64,000 bases of DNA from Roseomonas sp. KE2513 (GTDB lineage Bacteria > Pseudomonadota > Alphaproteobacteria > Acetobacterales > Acetobacteraceae): contig NZ_RCVR01000012.1 of assembly GCF_016107305.1 (NCBI RefSeq), forward strand, positions 62,001 to 126,000, in the 5' to 3' direction. The position numbers were made by a program, and so were the translations under genes. Shown one piece after another: positions 1-8,899 of the stretch. The number at the start of each line of letters is the position of its first letter. Position 1 is the first letter of the stretch. The notes below the pieces were generated by a model that saw only the letters and a program-made list of their open reading frames with translations, made no database searches and was not told where the DNA came from.

Positions 1-1
1 C

Positions 2-1333
2 GACCGCGTGGCGGTGCTGGCCACGAACCATCCAGCCTACCTCTCGCTGCTCTACGCCTGCGCTCGCCTCGGCGCGATCCTGCTGCCGCTGAACTGGCGC
101 CTGGCCGCGCCGGAACTGCGCTACATTATGGAGCACGCCGAGCCGCGCGTCGCCTTTGTCGAGCCCGATTTCGCGGAAACCCTGCAAGAGGCCGCGCCCG
201 ATCTTTCCGCCGCCCCGCTCGCCATTCGCGATGGCGAGGGCGACGAGGACGGCCCGGGCGGCTTCGAAAATCCTCTGTTGCTCGTCTATACCTCCGGCAC
301 CACCGGTCGCCCGAAAGGCGCGCTGCTGGCGCAGGAGGCGCTGTTCCACAACGCTGTCATGAGCCACCACATGCATGGCATGACGGCCGAGGACCACGTC
401 CTTTCCGTACTGCCCTTCTTCCATGTCGGCGGGCTGAACATCCATACCACGCCGGCCCTTCATGCCGGCGCGACTGTCACCATCCATCCCCGCTTCTCCG
501 CCGACGCCGTGCTGGCGGCGGTGGGACGGGATCGCCCCAGCCTCCTCCTCACCGTCCCCGCCACGCTCCGCGCCCTTATGGCCGGGCCAGGATGGGAAGC
601 CGCCAACCTTTCCTCTCTCCGCGCCATCAGCACGGGGTCGGAGCCCGTCCACCCCGCCCTGGTGGAAGCCGTCACCGCCCGCGGCGTGCCGCTGCTGCAG
701 GTCTACGGCGCGACGGAGAGCTGCCCCATTGCCATCTACACACGCCTTGGCTGCGCGACGACGGCGCCCACCTCCACCGGTCTGCCCGGCCTTCTTTGCG
801 AAGCCCGCGTGGCCGACGACAACGGCCGCGACCTCCCGCACGGCGCCGCCGGCGAGGTGCTTCTTCGCGGCCGCAACCTCTTCTGCGGTTACTGGCGGGA
901 CGAGGACGCGACGGCCGCCTGCATGAGGGACGGCTGGTACCGCACCGGCGACATCGCGACACGCGACGACGCAGGCCACTTCCATGTCCACGATCGCCGC
1001 AAGAACCTTATCATCTCCGGCGGCGAGAACATCTACCCCGCCGAGGTCGAGCGCGTGCTGCTGGAGCACCCCGCCATCGCCGAGGCCGCCGTGCTCGGCG
1101 CCCCCGACCCGAAATGGCAGGAGGTGCCGGTCGCCTTCATCGTCCTTCGTCCCGGCGCCTCCCTCTCGGAGGAAGCGGTACGCGATCACGTCGCGGCCCA
1201 GCTCGCCCGCTTCAAGGTGCCGCGCCGCGTAGTCTTCACCGATACCCTGCCGCGCACCGCGCTCGGCAAGGTCCGGCACTTCGAGCTGCGCCCGCAGCTC
1301 GCGCCCGTTCAGGTCCCGCAGAAGGTCATATAG
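2..1333 (+). CDS. Acyl-CoA synthetase (AMP-forming), 5' truncated by window edge
   Basis: ANL-superfamily adenylating enzyme that activates a carboxylic acid to an acyl-CoA through an acyl-AMP. The frame is open to the window edge and reads [14 protein letters not shown], the normal interior of these proteins, so the true start lies upstream and the GTG at 8 is not the start. Counting from that GTG: phosphate-binding loop [11 protein letters not shown] at about 94-104, QVYGATES at 231-238, YRTGDIA at 311-317, and [12 protein letters not shown] at about 416-427 with the catalytic lysine at about 421. All core motifs are intact. The 3' end overlaps the convergent selO gene by 25 bp. The natural acid is unknown; medium- or long-chain fatty acids and aromatic acids are both possible. 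Confidence 0.9.
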   Translation, partial: DRVAVLATNHPAYLSLLYACARLGAILLPLNWRLAAPELRYIMEHAEPRVAFVEPDFAETLQEAAPDLSAAPLAIRDGEGDEDGPGGFENPLLLVYTSGTTGRPKGALLAQEALFHNAVMSHHMHGMTAEDHVLSVLPFFHVGGLNIHTTPALHAGATVTIHPRFSADAVLAAVGRDRPSLLLTVPATLRALMAGPGWEAANLSSLRAISTGSEPVHPALVEAVTARGVPLLQVYGATESCPIAIYTRLGCATTAPTSTGLPGLLCEARVADDNGRDLPHGAAGEVLLRGRNLFCGYWRDEDATAACMRDGWYRTGDIATRDDAGHFHVHDRRKNLIISGGENIYPAEVERVLLEHPAIAEAAVLGAPDPKWQEVPVAFIVLRPGASLSEEAVRDHVAAQLARFKVPRRVVFTDTLPRTALGKVRHFELRPQLAPVQVPQKVI

Positions 1334-2811
1334 GGCTGCTCCGGCGCGCCCGGCGCTACGTCGGCCCCGGGCTGGTCCTCGAAGGGGCGCGTCACGCTCG
1401 CCAGCAGCACCTCGAAGGGCGCGAGGTCATCGCGCTGGACGGCCGCCTCCAGCGCGGCCTCCACGAGGTGGTTGCGCGGGATCACCGCCGGGTTTACCGC
1501 GCGCATCGCGACCGCGCGCGCGGCGGGGTCGCCGCCTTCCTCGGCCAGCCGCTCGCGCCAGCGCACCGCCCAGGCGTCGTAGGCCGTGGGATCTGCGAAC
1601 AGGGCGCGCACCGCCGCATCCCCCGCCTCGTCCTCCGCCGCGCGGCAGAGGCGGCGGAAGGTAAGGGTGAAGTCCGCCCCGTTCTCCGCCATGGCCTTCA
1701 GTAGGTCGCCCGCCAGGGCGTGGTCGCCCGCGCGCTCGCCCGGCAGGCCGATCTTGGCCCGCAGGCCTCCGAGATAGGCGGCCTCGAAGGCTGGGGCATA
1801 GCCGCGCAGCACCTCCTGCGCGATCGCCACCGCCGCGTCGTCGTCATCCGCCAGCAGCGGCAGCACCGCCTCGGCCAGCCGCGCGAGGTTCCACTGCATG
1901 ATCCCCGGCTGGTTGCCGTAGGCGTAGCGCCCGCCGTGGTCGATCGAGCTGAACACCGTGGAGGCGTCGTAGGCGTCCATGAAGGCGCAGGGGCCGTAGT
2001 CGATCGTCTCGCCGGAGATCGAGGTATTGTCGGTGTTCATCACGCCGTGAATGAAGCCGATCAGCATCCACTGGCCGACCAGCGCCGCCTGCCGCGCCAC
2101 CACGCCCTCCAGCAGCGCGCGGGCGGGGGAGGGGCCCCCAGCGGCCTCCGGGTAGTGACGGGCGATGGCGTGGTCCACCAGCACGCGCAGCGCCTCCACG
2201 TCTCGCCGCGCCGCGAAGTACTGGAAGGTGCCGACGCGGATGTGGCTCGACGCCACGCGCGTCAGCACCGCGCCCGGCAGCGGCACCTCGCGCATCACCG
2301 GCTGCCCGGTGGAGACCGCCGCCAGCGCCCGCGTGGTCGGCACGCCCAGCGCCGCCATCGCCTCGCTGACAAGATACTCGCGCAGCACCGGCCCGACCGC
2401 CGCGCGCCCATCCCCGCTGCGGGAGAAAGGCGTACGGCCTGAGCCCTTGAGCTGAATGTCGAAGCGCTTCCCGTCCGGCGCCACCACCTCGCCGAGCAGG
2501 ATCGCCCGCCCGTCGCCGAGCTGGGGCGAGAAGCCGCCGAACTGGTGCCCGGCATAGGCCGCCGCGAGCGGCTCCGCCCCCTCCGGCACCCGGTTCCCCG
2601 CGAGGATCTCGACACCCTCCGGCGAGGCCAGCGCCGCGGGATCGAGCCCCAGCCGCTCCGCCAGTGCCGTGTTCACCTTCAGCAGGCGCGGCGCCGCGAC
2701 GGGCGTCGGGTCCAGGCGCGCGCGGAAGCGGTCCGGCAGGCGGGCATAGGAGTTGTCGAAAGGAAAGCGGACGGTGCCGCCCTCCCGCGTCGCCTCGAGG
2801 GTCATCGTCAT
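1309..2811 (-). CDS. selO: Protein adenylyltransferase SelO (YdiU/UPF0061 family)
   Basis: Pseudokinase-fold enzyme which, in characterised members, transfers AMP from ATP to Ser/Thr/Tyr of target proteins in redox stress. At 500 residues it is full length. Diagnostic stretches are [19 protein letters not shown] (about 85-103), [18 protein letters not shown] (120-137) and [13 protein letters not shown]...IDYGP (255-274), which carry the nucleotide and metal residues of the family. The start reads MTMTLEAT; the second ATG six bases downstream is equally possible, since neither has a strong Shine-Dalgarno. It runs convergent with, and 25 bp into, the acyl-CoA synthetase. The C-terminus ends TFCGT, without the selenocysteine-type CxxU tail of eukaryotic SELENOO. 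Confidence 0.93.
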   Translation of the reverse strand: MTMTLEATREGGTVRFPFDNSYARLPDRFRARLDPTPVAAPRLLKVNTALAERLGLDPAALASPEGVEILAGNRVPEGAEPLAAAYAGHQFGGFSPQLGDGRAILLGEVVAPDGKRFDIQLKGSGRTPFSRSGDGRAAVGPVLREYLVSEAMAALGVPTTRALAAVSTGQPVMREVPLPGAVLTRVASSHIRVGTFQYFAARRDVEALRVLVDHAIARHYPEAAGGPSPARALLEGVVARQAALVGQWMLIGFIHGVMNTDNTSISGETIDYGPCAFMDAYDASTVFSSIDHGGRYAYGNQPGIMQWNLARLAEAVLPLLADDDDAAVAIAQEVLRGYAPAFEAAYLGGLRAKIGLPGERAGDHALAGDLLKAMAENGADFTLTFRRLCRAAEDEAGDAAVRALFADPTAYDAWAVRWRERLAEEGGDPAARAVAMRAVNPAVIPRNHLVEAALEAAVQRDDLAPFEVLLASVTRPFEDQPGADVAPGAPEQPYMTFCGT

Positions 2812-2881
2812 GCGGGTTCAGATCAGGCCCGGCTCCCCCTGAAACAAGGCCCGCGCCCATCGCGTCGGCGCGAGGCAGCCC

Positions 2882-3337
2882 CTATCCCAGCGCCCGCTCC
2901 CAGTAGCGGCGGCTCGCCAGGTCGATCACCCCGCCCTCCGCCGCGTCGCGCGCCGCGACCGCCGCATGGAAGCGCGCCGCCTCCTCCCGCCCCAGCAGGG
3001 CGCGCGTCGCGGCGATGATGCGGGTGATCCGCCGGTGGTTATGGTCGAAGCGCACCAGCCAGTGGTCCGTGCCGGCATAGAAGCGCGTCATCCGCTCGAG
3101 CGCCGCGCGGAACCCCTCCAGCGCCTGCGGGTCCGCGCGGATGGCCGCCGCCTCGGCAGTCCCTAGCACGGGCGAGCCCGGCACCGCCTGGCTCGGGTCC
3201 GGCAGGGGGAAGAGCCACTGGATGAAGTCATGCACCGCCTCGATCCGCGCGTCGTCGAAGGCCAGTACATCGGCGAGAAGGCGTCCCCGCCCGTCGCGCC
3301 CCTCGCCGCGCAGGAACTCGCGGATGGGTTCGGCCAT
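2882..3337 (-). CDS. Opioid growth factor receptor (OGFr) conserved-region protein
   Basis: 151-residue protein whose centre, VHDFIQWLFPLPDPSQ (about 35-50), matches the signature of the OGFr N-terminal conserved domain. This domain was first named in animals but is scattered through bacteria, where its function is unknown. The following segment (fill-in of helices, FYAGTDHWLVRFDHNHRRITRI at about 89-110) also fits the family. The start at 3337 is preferred over a longer frame from 3352 because AGGAGG lies six bases upstream. No signal peptide or membrane segment, so probably cytosolic. It sits 70 bp downstream of selO on the same strand and may be co-transcribed with it. Confidence 0.75.
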   Translation of the reverse strand: MAEPIREFLRGEGRDGRGRLLADVLAFDDARIEAVHDFIQWLFPLPDPSQAVPGSPVLGTAEAAAIRADPQALEGFRAALERMTRFYAGTDHWLVRFDHNHRRITRIIAATRALLGREEAARFHAAVAARDAAEGGVIDLASRRYWERALG

Positions 3338-3474
3338 GCAACGCCTCCTCATTGGATTCGCGGGCGGCTTCGCGCCCGGCCGGCCCTGGTTTAAGCAGGT
3401 ACAGGCCCGACATGAACGCGGGAGCAGGGGGCGGGGTGCCTGACCTCCTCCCTTCCGGAAGCCCTGGCGGAGCC

Positions 3475-3786
3475 ATGCCCTACCTCGTCGAGACGGTCCT
3501 CTTCCTCGCGCCTTTCGCGCTCTACGCCGTCTGGCTCCGGTTCAACCCGGGCCGCGCGGTGGGGAGCCATGTGCTGGTCCTCGCGCTGATCGGCCTCGCC
3601 ATCTCAATGGCCGGCGCGGTGTGGTACGGCCTGTCCCGCAGCATGGATCCTTACGCCACCTATGTCCCCCCGAGCGTGACGGAGGGCGGCATCGTGCCGG
3701 GACATTCGGGCGAGGCGCGCTCGCACGGGGCCTGGCCGACCATCAACACCCCCTCCCGCCCGCGCGGGGAGGGCGCCGCGCCGTGA
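3475..3786 (+). CDS. Small membrane protein, DUF6111-like
   Basis: 103-residue protein starting MPYLVETVLFLAPFALY, with two hydrophobic segments (about 4-20 and 32-52) joined by a short basic loop, and a polar C-terminal tail rich in Pro, Gly and Ser. It resembles the alphaproteobacterial DUF6111 family, usually found next to the CCA-adding enzyme. Here its stop codon overlaps the cca GTG start (GTGA), so the two are translationally coupled. GGCGGAG precedes the ATG at 3475. An upstream in-frame ATG at 3412 would add a Gly-rich, non-hydrophobic N-terminus and is less likely. Function unknown. Confidence 0.7.
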   Translation: MPYLVETVLFLAPFALYAVWLRFNPGRAVGSHVLVLALIGLAISMAGAVWYGLSRSMDPYATYVPPSVTEGGIVPGHSGEARSHGAWPTINTPSRPRGEGAAP

Positions 3787-5078
3787 TCGAAGGCACACAG
3801 GGCGACCCGCCGGCCGCCCGGATCGAGCCGCCCGCCTTCCTGGCCGATCCCGCTCCCGCCGCCGTGCTGGCCGCCCTGCCGGGCGCGCGGGCTGTCGGCG
3901 GCGCCGTGCGCGACGCCCTGGCGGGCCGCCCGGTGGCCGATGTGGACGTGGCCGCCCCCTTCCCGCCGGAAGGGATCGCCGCCCGCCTCACCGCCGCGGG
4001 CCTGCGCGTTCACGAGACCGGCCTCGCCCACGGCACCCTCACCGCCGTCCTCCATGGCGAGCCCGTGGAGGTCACCAGCCTCCGCCGCGACGTCGTGACC
4101 GACGGCCGCCACGCTGTCGTGGAATGGACCACCGACTGGCGCGAGGATGCCGCCCGCCGCGACTTCACGATGAACGCCCTCTCCCTCTCCGCCGAGGGTG
4201 ACCTCTGGGACTATTACGGCGGCCGGGAGGACCTCGCGGCCGGGCGCGTCCGCTTCGTCGGCGACCCCGCGACGCGCCTCGCCGAGGACCATCTCCGCGC
4301 CCTCCGCTATTTCCGCTTCCAGGCCCGCTACGGTGAGGGCGAGCCGGACCCCGCCGCCATTGCCGCCATCCGGGAGGCTGTGCCGAGCCTCGCCCGCCTC
4401 TCGGTGGAGCGGGTCTGGATGGAGCTGAAGCGCCTTCTCGCCGCGCCGGATCCCGCGGGGGCGGTCGCGCTGATGGAGGAGACGGGCGTCCTCCCCGCCA
4501 TCCTCGGCCCCGATTCGCTCGGTGCCTCCCGCCACCTCCGCGCGCTGTCGGAGATCGGCGCCCCCGCCGACCCGCTGCTGCGCTTCGACGCGCTCCTCAC
4601 CCACGGCACCGCCGCGGCCGCCCGGCGCCTGAAGGCTTCGAACGAGGAGGTCGCCCGCCTTGTCGCTCGCTACCGCGCCGGCCACGACATCCTGCCGCTC
4701 CAGCCCGAGATTGCGGCCGGCGGCCCGGACGACGACGCGCTCCGTCGTCTGTTGGCCGAGCAGCCGGCCGAGCGCCTGCTCGACGCCGCTTGGCATCGGC
4801 AGGCCGTCAATCGCGCCTGGTCCTGGGAAGGCCCGGACGACGCGGCCTGGGTCCGTTTCCGCGGGCGGCTCCTCGCCATGCCCGCCCCGGTCTTTCCCCT
4901 GCTGGGCCGGGACGCGCTGGCCATGGGCGTGCCGCCCGGCCCGGCGCTCGGCCGGCTTCTCGCGGAAACCCGGCAATGGTGGCTGGAGGGCGGCTGCACC
5001 GCCGATGCCGTGGCCTGCCGGGCACGATTGGCGGTCCTGATGAGGGACATTCACGCCGGGCCCCTTCCGAAGCGCTGA
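3783..5078 (+). CDS. cca: CCA tRNA nucleotidyltransferase
   Basis: Class II nucleotidyltransferase of the poly(A) polymerase/CCA-adding family, which builds or repairs the 3' CCA end of tRNAs. From the GTG at 3783 it is 431 residues. The head domain has GGAVRD (39-44) and the metal-binding DVDV (53-56), followed by the RRDFTMNAL motif that selects the nucleotide and the RFVGDPATRLAEDHLRALRYFRF neck. No HD phosphohydrolase domain is seen. GTG is chosen because it overlaps the stop of the upstream membrane gene by four bases and leaves a normal N-terminus; a longer frame to 3621 would read through that gene. CCA addition as opposed to A addition is inferred from the full-length architecture. 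Confidence 0.93.
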   Translation: MIEGTQGDPPAARIEPPAFLADPAPAAVLAALPGARAVGGAVRDALAGRPVADVDVAAPFPPEGIAARLTAAGLRVHETGLAHGTLTAVLHGEPVEVTSLRRDVVTDGRHAVVEWTTDWREDAARRDFTMNALSLSAEGDLWDYYGGREDLAAGRVRFVGDPATRLAEDHLRALRYFRFQARYGEGEPDPAAIAAIREAVPSLARLSVERVWMELKRLLAAPDPAGAVALMEETGVLPAILGPDSLGASRHLRALSEIGAPADPLLRFDALLTHGTAAAARRLKASNEEVARLVARYRAGHDILPLQPEIAAGGPDDDALRRLLAEQPAERLLDAAWHRQAVNRAWSWEGPDDAAWVRFRGRLLAMPAPVFPLLGRDALAMGVPPGPALGRLLAETRQWWLEGGCTADAVACRARLAVLMRDIHAGPLPKR

Positions 5079-5124
5079 CGGACCGGGTTACGGCTTGTCC
5101 ATCACCATTCTGGACCGAGCCGGC

Positions 5125-5535
5125 ATGAACTCCAACCTCGCCCTCTGGGCTCCGCGCGTCCTGTCGATCCTGCGGATCGTCGCGGCCCTCATCTTCCTGT
5201 TGCACGGCACGCAGAAGCTCTTCGGCTTCCCCGCCCCGCCGGCCAGCGGCTTGCCGCCCGCGATGTCTCTCTTCTGGATCGGCGCCATCCTGGAACTTGT
5301 CGGCGGCCTGCTGCTGCTGATCGGCGCCTTTACCCGCCCGGTCGCCTTTATCCTCTCGGGCGAGATGGCGGTCGCCTACTGGATGTTCCACGCGCCCCGG
5401 AACCTCTATCCCACGCTCAACGGCGGCGACGCGGCCATTCTCTACTGCTTCGTCTTCCTCTACCTCGTCTTCGCCGGGGCCGGCCCCTGGAGCGTGGACG
5501 CCGCCCGCGGCCGCACCACGACCGACCGGATCTGA
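5125..5535 (+). CDS. DoxX family membrane protein
   Basis: 136-residue integral membrane protein with four predicted helices and the DoxX-type signature LRIVAALIFLLHGTQKLFGF near the N-terminus, GAILELVGGLLLLIGAFTRPVAF in the middle and FVFLYLVFAGAGPWSVD at the end. DoxX-family members are associated with quinone or thiol redox at the membrane; the specific role is unknown. ATG at 5125 is preferred over an upstream TTG (5095), since the protein begins normally at MNSNLALWAPRVLS. It lies 46 bp downstream of cca and ends just before a strong hairpin that precedes the next gene. Confidence 0.88.
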   Translation: MNSNLALWAPRVLSILRIVAALIFLLHGTQKLFGFPAPPASGLPPAMSLFWIGAILELVGGLLLLIGAFTRPVAFILSGEMAVAYWMFHAPRNLYPTLNGGDAAILYCFVFLYLVFAGAGPWSVDAARGRTTTDRI

Positions 5536-5548
5536 GATCCCTGGTCCT

Positions 5549-5578
5549 GGCGGGGCCGGTGCTGTAACCGGCCCCGCC
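5549..5578 (+). terminator. Perfect 12-bp stem hairpin abutting an ATG
   Basis: GGCGGGGCCGGT (5549-5560) and ACCGGCCCCGCC (5567-5578) are exact reverse complements around the six-base loop GCTGTA. The start codon of the ABC transporter follows directly at 5579. There is no U-tract, so it is not a textbook terminator. It could end or attenuate doxX transcription, or mask the ribosome site of the next gene. Confidence 0.55.
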
Positions 5579-7372
5579 ATGGCCAACCCTGGAAAACAGA
5601 GCTCCGGCAAGCGGCGCCTCGACCCCGAGGCGGCGCGCGCCCTCCTCGCCCGCCTCTGGCGCGAGGAACTGCGCCACCACCCGCGCCGCATCCTCCTCGC
5701 CCTGCTCTGCACCGCCCTCGTCGCGGGCCTCACCGCCCTCTACCCGGTGATGATCCAGCAGGCCTTCGACCTCTTTGCGAAGCCCGGTGCGGACGGCACC
5801 CCCCGGATCGTCTGGGCCATCCCGCCCGCCATCGTCCTGCTGACCTGCGCCAAGGCGCTCGCTCAGTACGGCCAGGCCGTCTCCATCCAGTCCACCGTGC
5901 TGCGTGTGATCGAGGGGCTGCAGAACCGCCTCTTCCGCGCGCTCACGCGGGCCGACCTCGCGGTGGTCGCGCAGGACGCCCCCGCCCGGCATGCCGCCCG
6001 CTTCACCGCCGACGCTGCCGCCATTCGGGAAGCGCTGACCAAGGCCATCAACGCCATCGCCGACGTGCTGATCGTGGTTGGCCTCGTCGCCTCGATGGTA
6101 TGGCTGGACTGGAAGATGTCGCTCGTCGCGGCCGCCCTCTACCCGGTCGCGGTCGTGCCCATCCTGCGGCTCGGCAAGCGCATCCGCCGCGCCTCGGGCG
6201 GCATGCAGGAGCGGGTGGGCGAGGCCGCGGCAAGCCTCACCGAGAGCTTCGCCGCCGCGCGCGTCGTCCGCACCTACCGGCTGGAGGAGGCGGAGGAATC
6301 CCGCGCTGCCCGCCTTTTCGCGAACCTCCGCGCGAGCCTTCTCTCCATCGCCCGCACCCGCGCCAGCCTGGACCCCATGCTCGAAGCCATCGGCGGCGTC
6401 GCGGTTGCCGCCATCCTCTCCATCGTCGGCTGGCGCGTTTCGCAGGGGGAGGGGACCGTCGGCGAGTTCACCGGCTTCGTCGCCGCCCTCCTCATCGCGG
6501 CCCGCCCCGTGCGCGCGCTCGGCAGCCTCAACGCCGCGCTTCAGGAGGGGCTGGCCGGCCTCTCCCGCGTGAACGCGGTGATCGACACGCCCCAGAGCAT
6601 CACCAGCCCGCCCGCCGCGCCGGCCCTGCCCCCAGGCCGGGGCCGCATCGCCTTCGAGGGTGTCCATTTCGCCTATGAGGCCGATCGCGGCGCCCTGCAC
6701 GGCGTCACCTTCGTCGCCGAACCTGGCCGCACCGTCGCGCTCGTCGGCCCATCCGGCGCCGGCAAGTCCACGGCGCTCGCCCTCGTCCCCCGGCTCTACG
6801 ACCCGAGTGCCGGGCGGGTGACGATCGACGGCGCCGACCTTCGCGCCGTCTCCCTCGAATCACTCCGCGACGCCATTGCCTATGTCGGCCAGGACGCGAC
6901 GGTCTTCGACGACACCGCCTTCGCCAACATCGCCTGCGGCCGCCCCGGCGCCACCGCGCCGGAGGTGGAGGCCGCCGCACAGGCGGCCGCCGCCAACGAC
7001 TTCATCTCGGCGCTTCCCCAGGGCTACGACACCGTCCTCGGCCCCGGCGGCGCGCGCCTCTCGGGCGGTCAGCGCCAGCGCATCTCCCTCGCGCGTGCCC
7101 TGCTGCGAAACCCCCGCGTCCTCCTGCTGGACGAGGCGACGAGCGCCCTCGACACGAATAGCGAGGCCGCCGTCCAGGCCGCCCTCGCCACCCTCCGCGC
7201 CGGGCGTACCACCCTCGTCGTCGCCCACCGCCTCTCGACCGTGCGCGACGCCGACCTGATCGTGGTGATGGAGGCGGGCCGCGTCGCCGAATCCGGCACC
7301 CATGCCGAGTTGCTGGACCGCGGCGGCCTCTACGCCGGCCTCGTCCGCGCCCAGGCCTTCGCCCCCGCCTGA
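5579..7372 (+). CDS. ABC transporter, fused permease/ATPase (MsbA-like exporter)
   Basis: 597-residue half-transporter expected to work as a homodimeric exporter. The N-terminal membrane domain (about 35-310) has hydrophobic helices near 36-60, 78-98, 158-178, 181-197 and 267-287. The nucleotide-binding domain (about 355-590) has Walker A GPSGAGKST (390-398), Q-loop YVGQD (435-439), signature LSGGQRQR (494-501), Walker B VLLLDEATSALD (514-525) and the H-loop histidine at 550. All catalytic residues are present. Relatives move lipid A, lipids, peptides or drugs; nothing in the sequence fixes the substrate. The ATG is preceded immediately by a perfect hairpin rather than a visible Shine-Dalgarno. 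hutD follows nine bases after the stop. Confidence 0.92.
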   Translation: MANPGKQSSGKRRLDPEAARALLARLWREELRHHPRRILLALLCTALVAGLTALYPVMIQQAFDLFAKPGADGTPRIVWAIPPAIVLLTCAKALAQYGQAVSIQSTVLRVIEGLQNRLFRALTRADLAVVAQDAPARHAARFTADAAAIREALTKAINAIADVLIVVGLVASMVWLDWKMSLVAAALYPVAVVPILRLGKRIRRASGGMQERVGEAAASLTESFAAARVVRTYRLEEAEESRAARLFANLRASLLSIARTRASLDPMLEAIGGVAVAAILSIVGWRVSQGEGTVGEFTGFVAALLIAARPVRALGSLNAALQEGLAGLSRVNAVIDTPQSITSPPAAPALPPGRGRIAFEGVHFAYEADRGALHGVTFVAEPGRTVALVGPSGAGKSTALALVPRLYDPSAGRVTIDGADLRAVSLESLRDAIAYVGQDATVFDDTAFANIACGRPGATAPEVEAAAQAAAANDFISALPQGYDTVLGPGGARLSGGQRQRISLARALLRNPRVLLLDEATSALDTNSEAAVQAALATLRAGRTTLVVAHRLSTVRDADLIVVMEAGRVAESGTHAELLDRGGLYAGLVRAQAFAPA

Positions 7373-7381
7373 GAGGACGCC

Positions 7382-7900
7382 ATGCCGACCATCATCCGCG
7401 CCGCCGACCTCCATCCCCGCCCCTGGCCCAACGGCCTCGGAACCACGCGGGACATCACCGTGCAGGACGGCTGGCTCATCACCGTCGCCGACCTGACCGG
7501 CGACGCCGCCTTCTCCCACTTCCCCGGCATCGACCGGCTCTTCACCCTTCTCGGCGGCGCGGGCGTCACCCTGACCCTGGAGGGCCGCCCCCCGCTGCCC
7601 TGCCTCCCCCTGGTTCCCGCCAGCTTCCCCGGCGACATGCCTACCCACTGCCGCATGGCCGGTGGCCCCGCCCGCGCCTTCAACGTCATGGCCGAGCGTG
7701 GCCGCTTTGAGGCCCGCGTCGCCGTTCGCAGCATCGCGGCCGCCCACCACATCCACAGCCCCGCCTCCTGCGTGGCGGTGTTCTGCGCCGAGGGGAGCCT
7801 CACCATCGGCGACGTGCGGTTGGGGCCAGAGGACACGATCCTCCACCCCGGTGCCGTCGCGATCGAAGGGCCGGGCGTCGCGATTTTCGTCGAAATCTGA
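7382..7900 (+). CDS. hutD: HutD family protein
   Basis: 172-residue bicupin-like protein. HutD-family hallmarks are the N-terminal RPWPNGLGTTRDI (about 13-25), the SHFPGIDRLFTLLGGAGVTL core (about 45-64), and a C-terminal cupin half ending FVEI. HutD proteins usually sit in histidine-utilisation operons and are thought to influence their regulation. Here no other hut gene is visible and the gene follows the ABC exporter by nine bases, so its partner pathway is unclear. Its 3' end is followed by the first copy of the dispersed palindromic element. Confidence 0.82.
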   Translation: MPTIIRAADLHPRPWPNGLGTTRDITVQDGWLITVADLTGDAAFSHFPGIDRLFTLLGGAGVTLTLEGRPPLPCLPLVPASFPGDMPTHCRMAGGPARAFNVMAERGRFEARVAVRSIAAAHHIHSPASCVAVFCAEGSLTIGDVRLGPEDTILHPGAVAIEGPGVAIFVEI

Positions 7901-7913
7901 AGGGCCGGGGCCG

Positions 7914-8110
7914 CGGAGAGGGCGCTGCCCTCTCCGAACCTCACCCGCCAGGAGCCTGAGGCTCCTGGACCTGCGTCTGGCTGTCGCGAAGCCTTCCTGA
8001 ACACGCAGTCGCCTCGAGTCCACGACCCGAGGCGCACCGGCCCCACGACCCTTCAAACAGAAAGAAAAGGATGAGAGGGGGTCTGGGGGAGAGAACTCTT
8101 TCTCTCCCCC
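7914..8110 (+). repeat. Dispersed intergenic palindromic element, copy 1
   Basis: Non-coding 197-bp unit between the converging ends of hutD and the phosphatase gene. Three hairpins: CGGAGAGGGC/GCCCTCTCCG (7914-7923 with 7927-7936); GCCTCG/CGAGGC (8011-8016 with 8028-8033); GGGGGAGAGAA/TTCTCTCCCCC (8085-8095 with 8100-8110). It shares GCAGTCGCCTCG, GAGGCGCACCGGCC and an A-rich AGAAAAGGATGA segment with copies at 17.3 kb and 31 kb. No open frame of quality crosses it. Confidence 0.8.
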
Positions 8111-8131
8111 GGGGTCGCCAGCGCCGCGCGG

Positions 8132-8794
8132 TTACTCCCGCCGCAGCACCCCGTCGATCAGCCGATCCGCCCAGGGCTGGCTTCGGAATGCCGTGCGGAG
8201 CGCCACCTCGTCGTATTCATCCCGCACCCAGTCTAGGAAGGGCACGCGTCCCTCCGCCTCCCGCGCGTAGAGGCGGAAAAAAGCGTCGAGGATGCCAGTG
8301 CGGGAGGCGCTGACATGGCCGTGGCGCCAGTGGAGTTGTCCCAGCGCCTCCGCGCTCGTCCCGCCGCCCAGCAACAGGAAGACGCCGGCGGCCAGTCCCG
8401 TGCGGTCCGCCCCGGACTTGCAGTGAATGAGGGCCGGTTCCGCCATCTCCGCGAAGATGCCGGCCAGGCGGAGGAGGCGGTCGCGATGGGGCGCGCCGCG
8501 GCTCTCGAAGGGGGCATCCACATGGGTGAGGCCCAGCCGGGCCGCCTCTCCGCGGGAGAGGGCGTCGGAGCCGCAGTCCACCCGCTGCCCCCGAAGGTTG
8601 ATCACTGTGCGCAGCGAGAGGCGCCGCGCCGCGTCGCGCAGCTGCCAGGGGGAGGGGTGGTTCGAGCGGTAGAGGCGCCCGGGCACCACGACGCCCCAGT
8701 TCCGCCAGCCCTGACGGAGGATCGCGTGATCAATGAAAAGGCTGTTCACCAGGGCGGCCCGGCGCCCCGCCGGTGTCGTCAGATCCTGCGGCAT
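8132..8794 (-). CDS. Tyrosine/dual-specificity protein phosphatase
   Basis: 220-residue cysteine phosphatase with the P-loop HCKSGADRTG (about 124-133; nucleophile Cys125, Arg131), matching CX5R. The N-terminal part, VVVPGRLYRSNHPSPWQL (about 35-52), and TVINLRGQR (63-71) fit the bacterial DSP-like group often annotated near NAD kinase-like phosphatases. A conserved acidic residue ahead of the P-loop (DAPFESRG) could act as the general acid. A longer frame exists upstream of Met 8794 but reads through an antisense small-gene region, so MPQDLTTPAG is taken as the start. The substrate, protein or inositol/lipid phosphate, cannot be assigned. Confidence 0.82.
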   Translation of the reverse strand: MPQDLTTPAGRRAALVNSLFIDHAILRQGWRNWGVVVPGRLYRSNHPSPWQLRDAARRLSLRTVINLRGQRVDCGSDALSRGEAARLGLTHVDAPFESRGAPHRDRLLRLAGIFAEMAEPALIHCKSGADRTGLAAGVFLLLGGGTSAEALGQLHWRHGHVSASRTGILDAFFRLYAREAEGRVPFLDWVRDEYDEVALRTAFRSQPWADRLIDGVLRRE

Positions 8795-8899
8795 GGTGCG
8801 GGAGATAGGGCGGAAGAGGCCGTTGCAGCAAATTCCCGGGGAAACATCCCGCTCCGGCGAGGCGTTAGCATTCCTCACCAAGGAACGAGGAGGCCCGCC

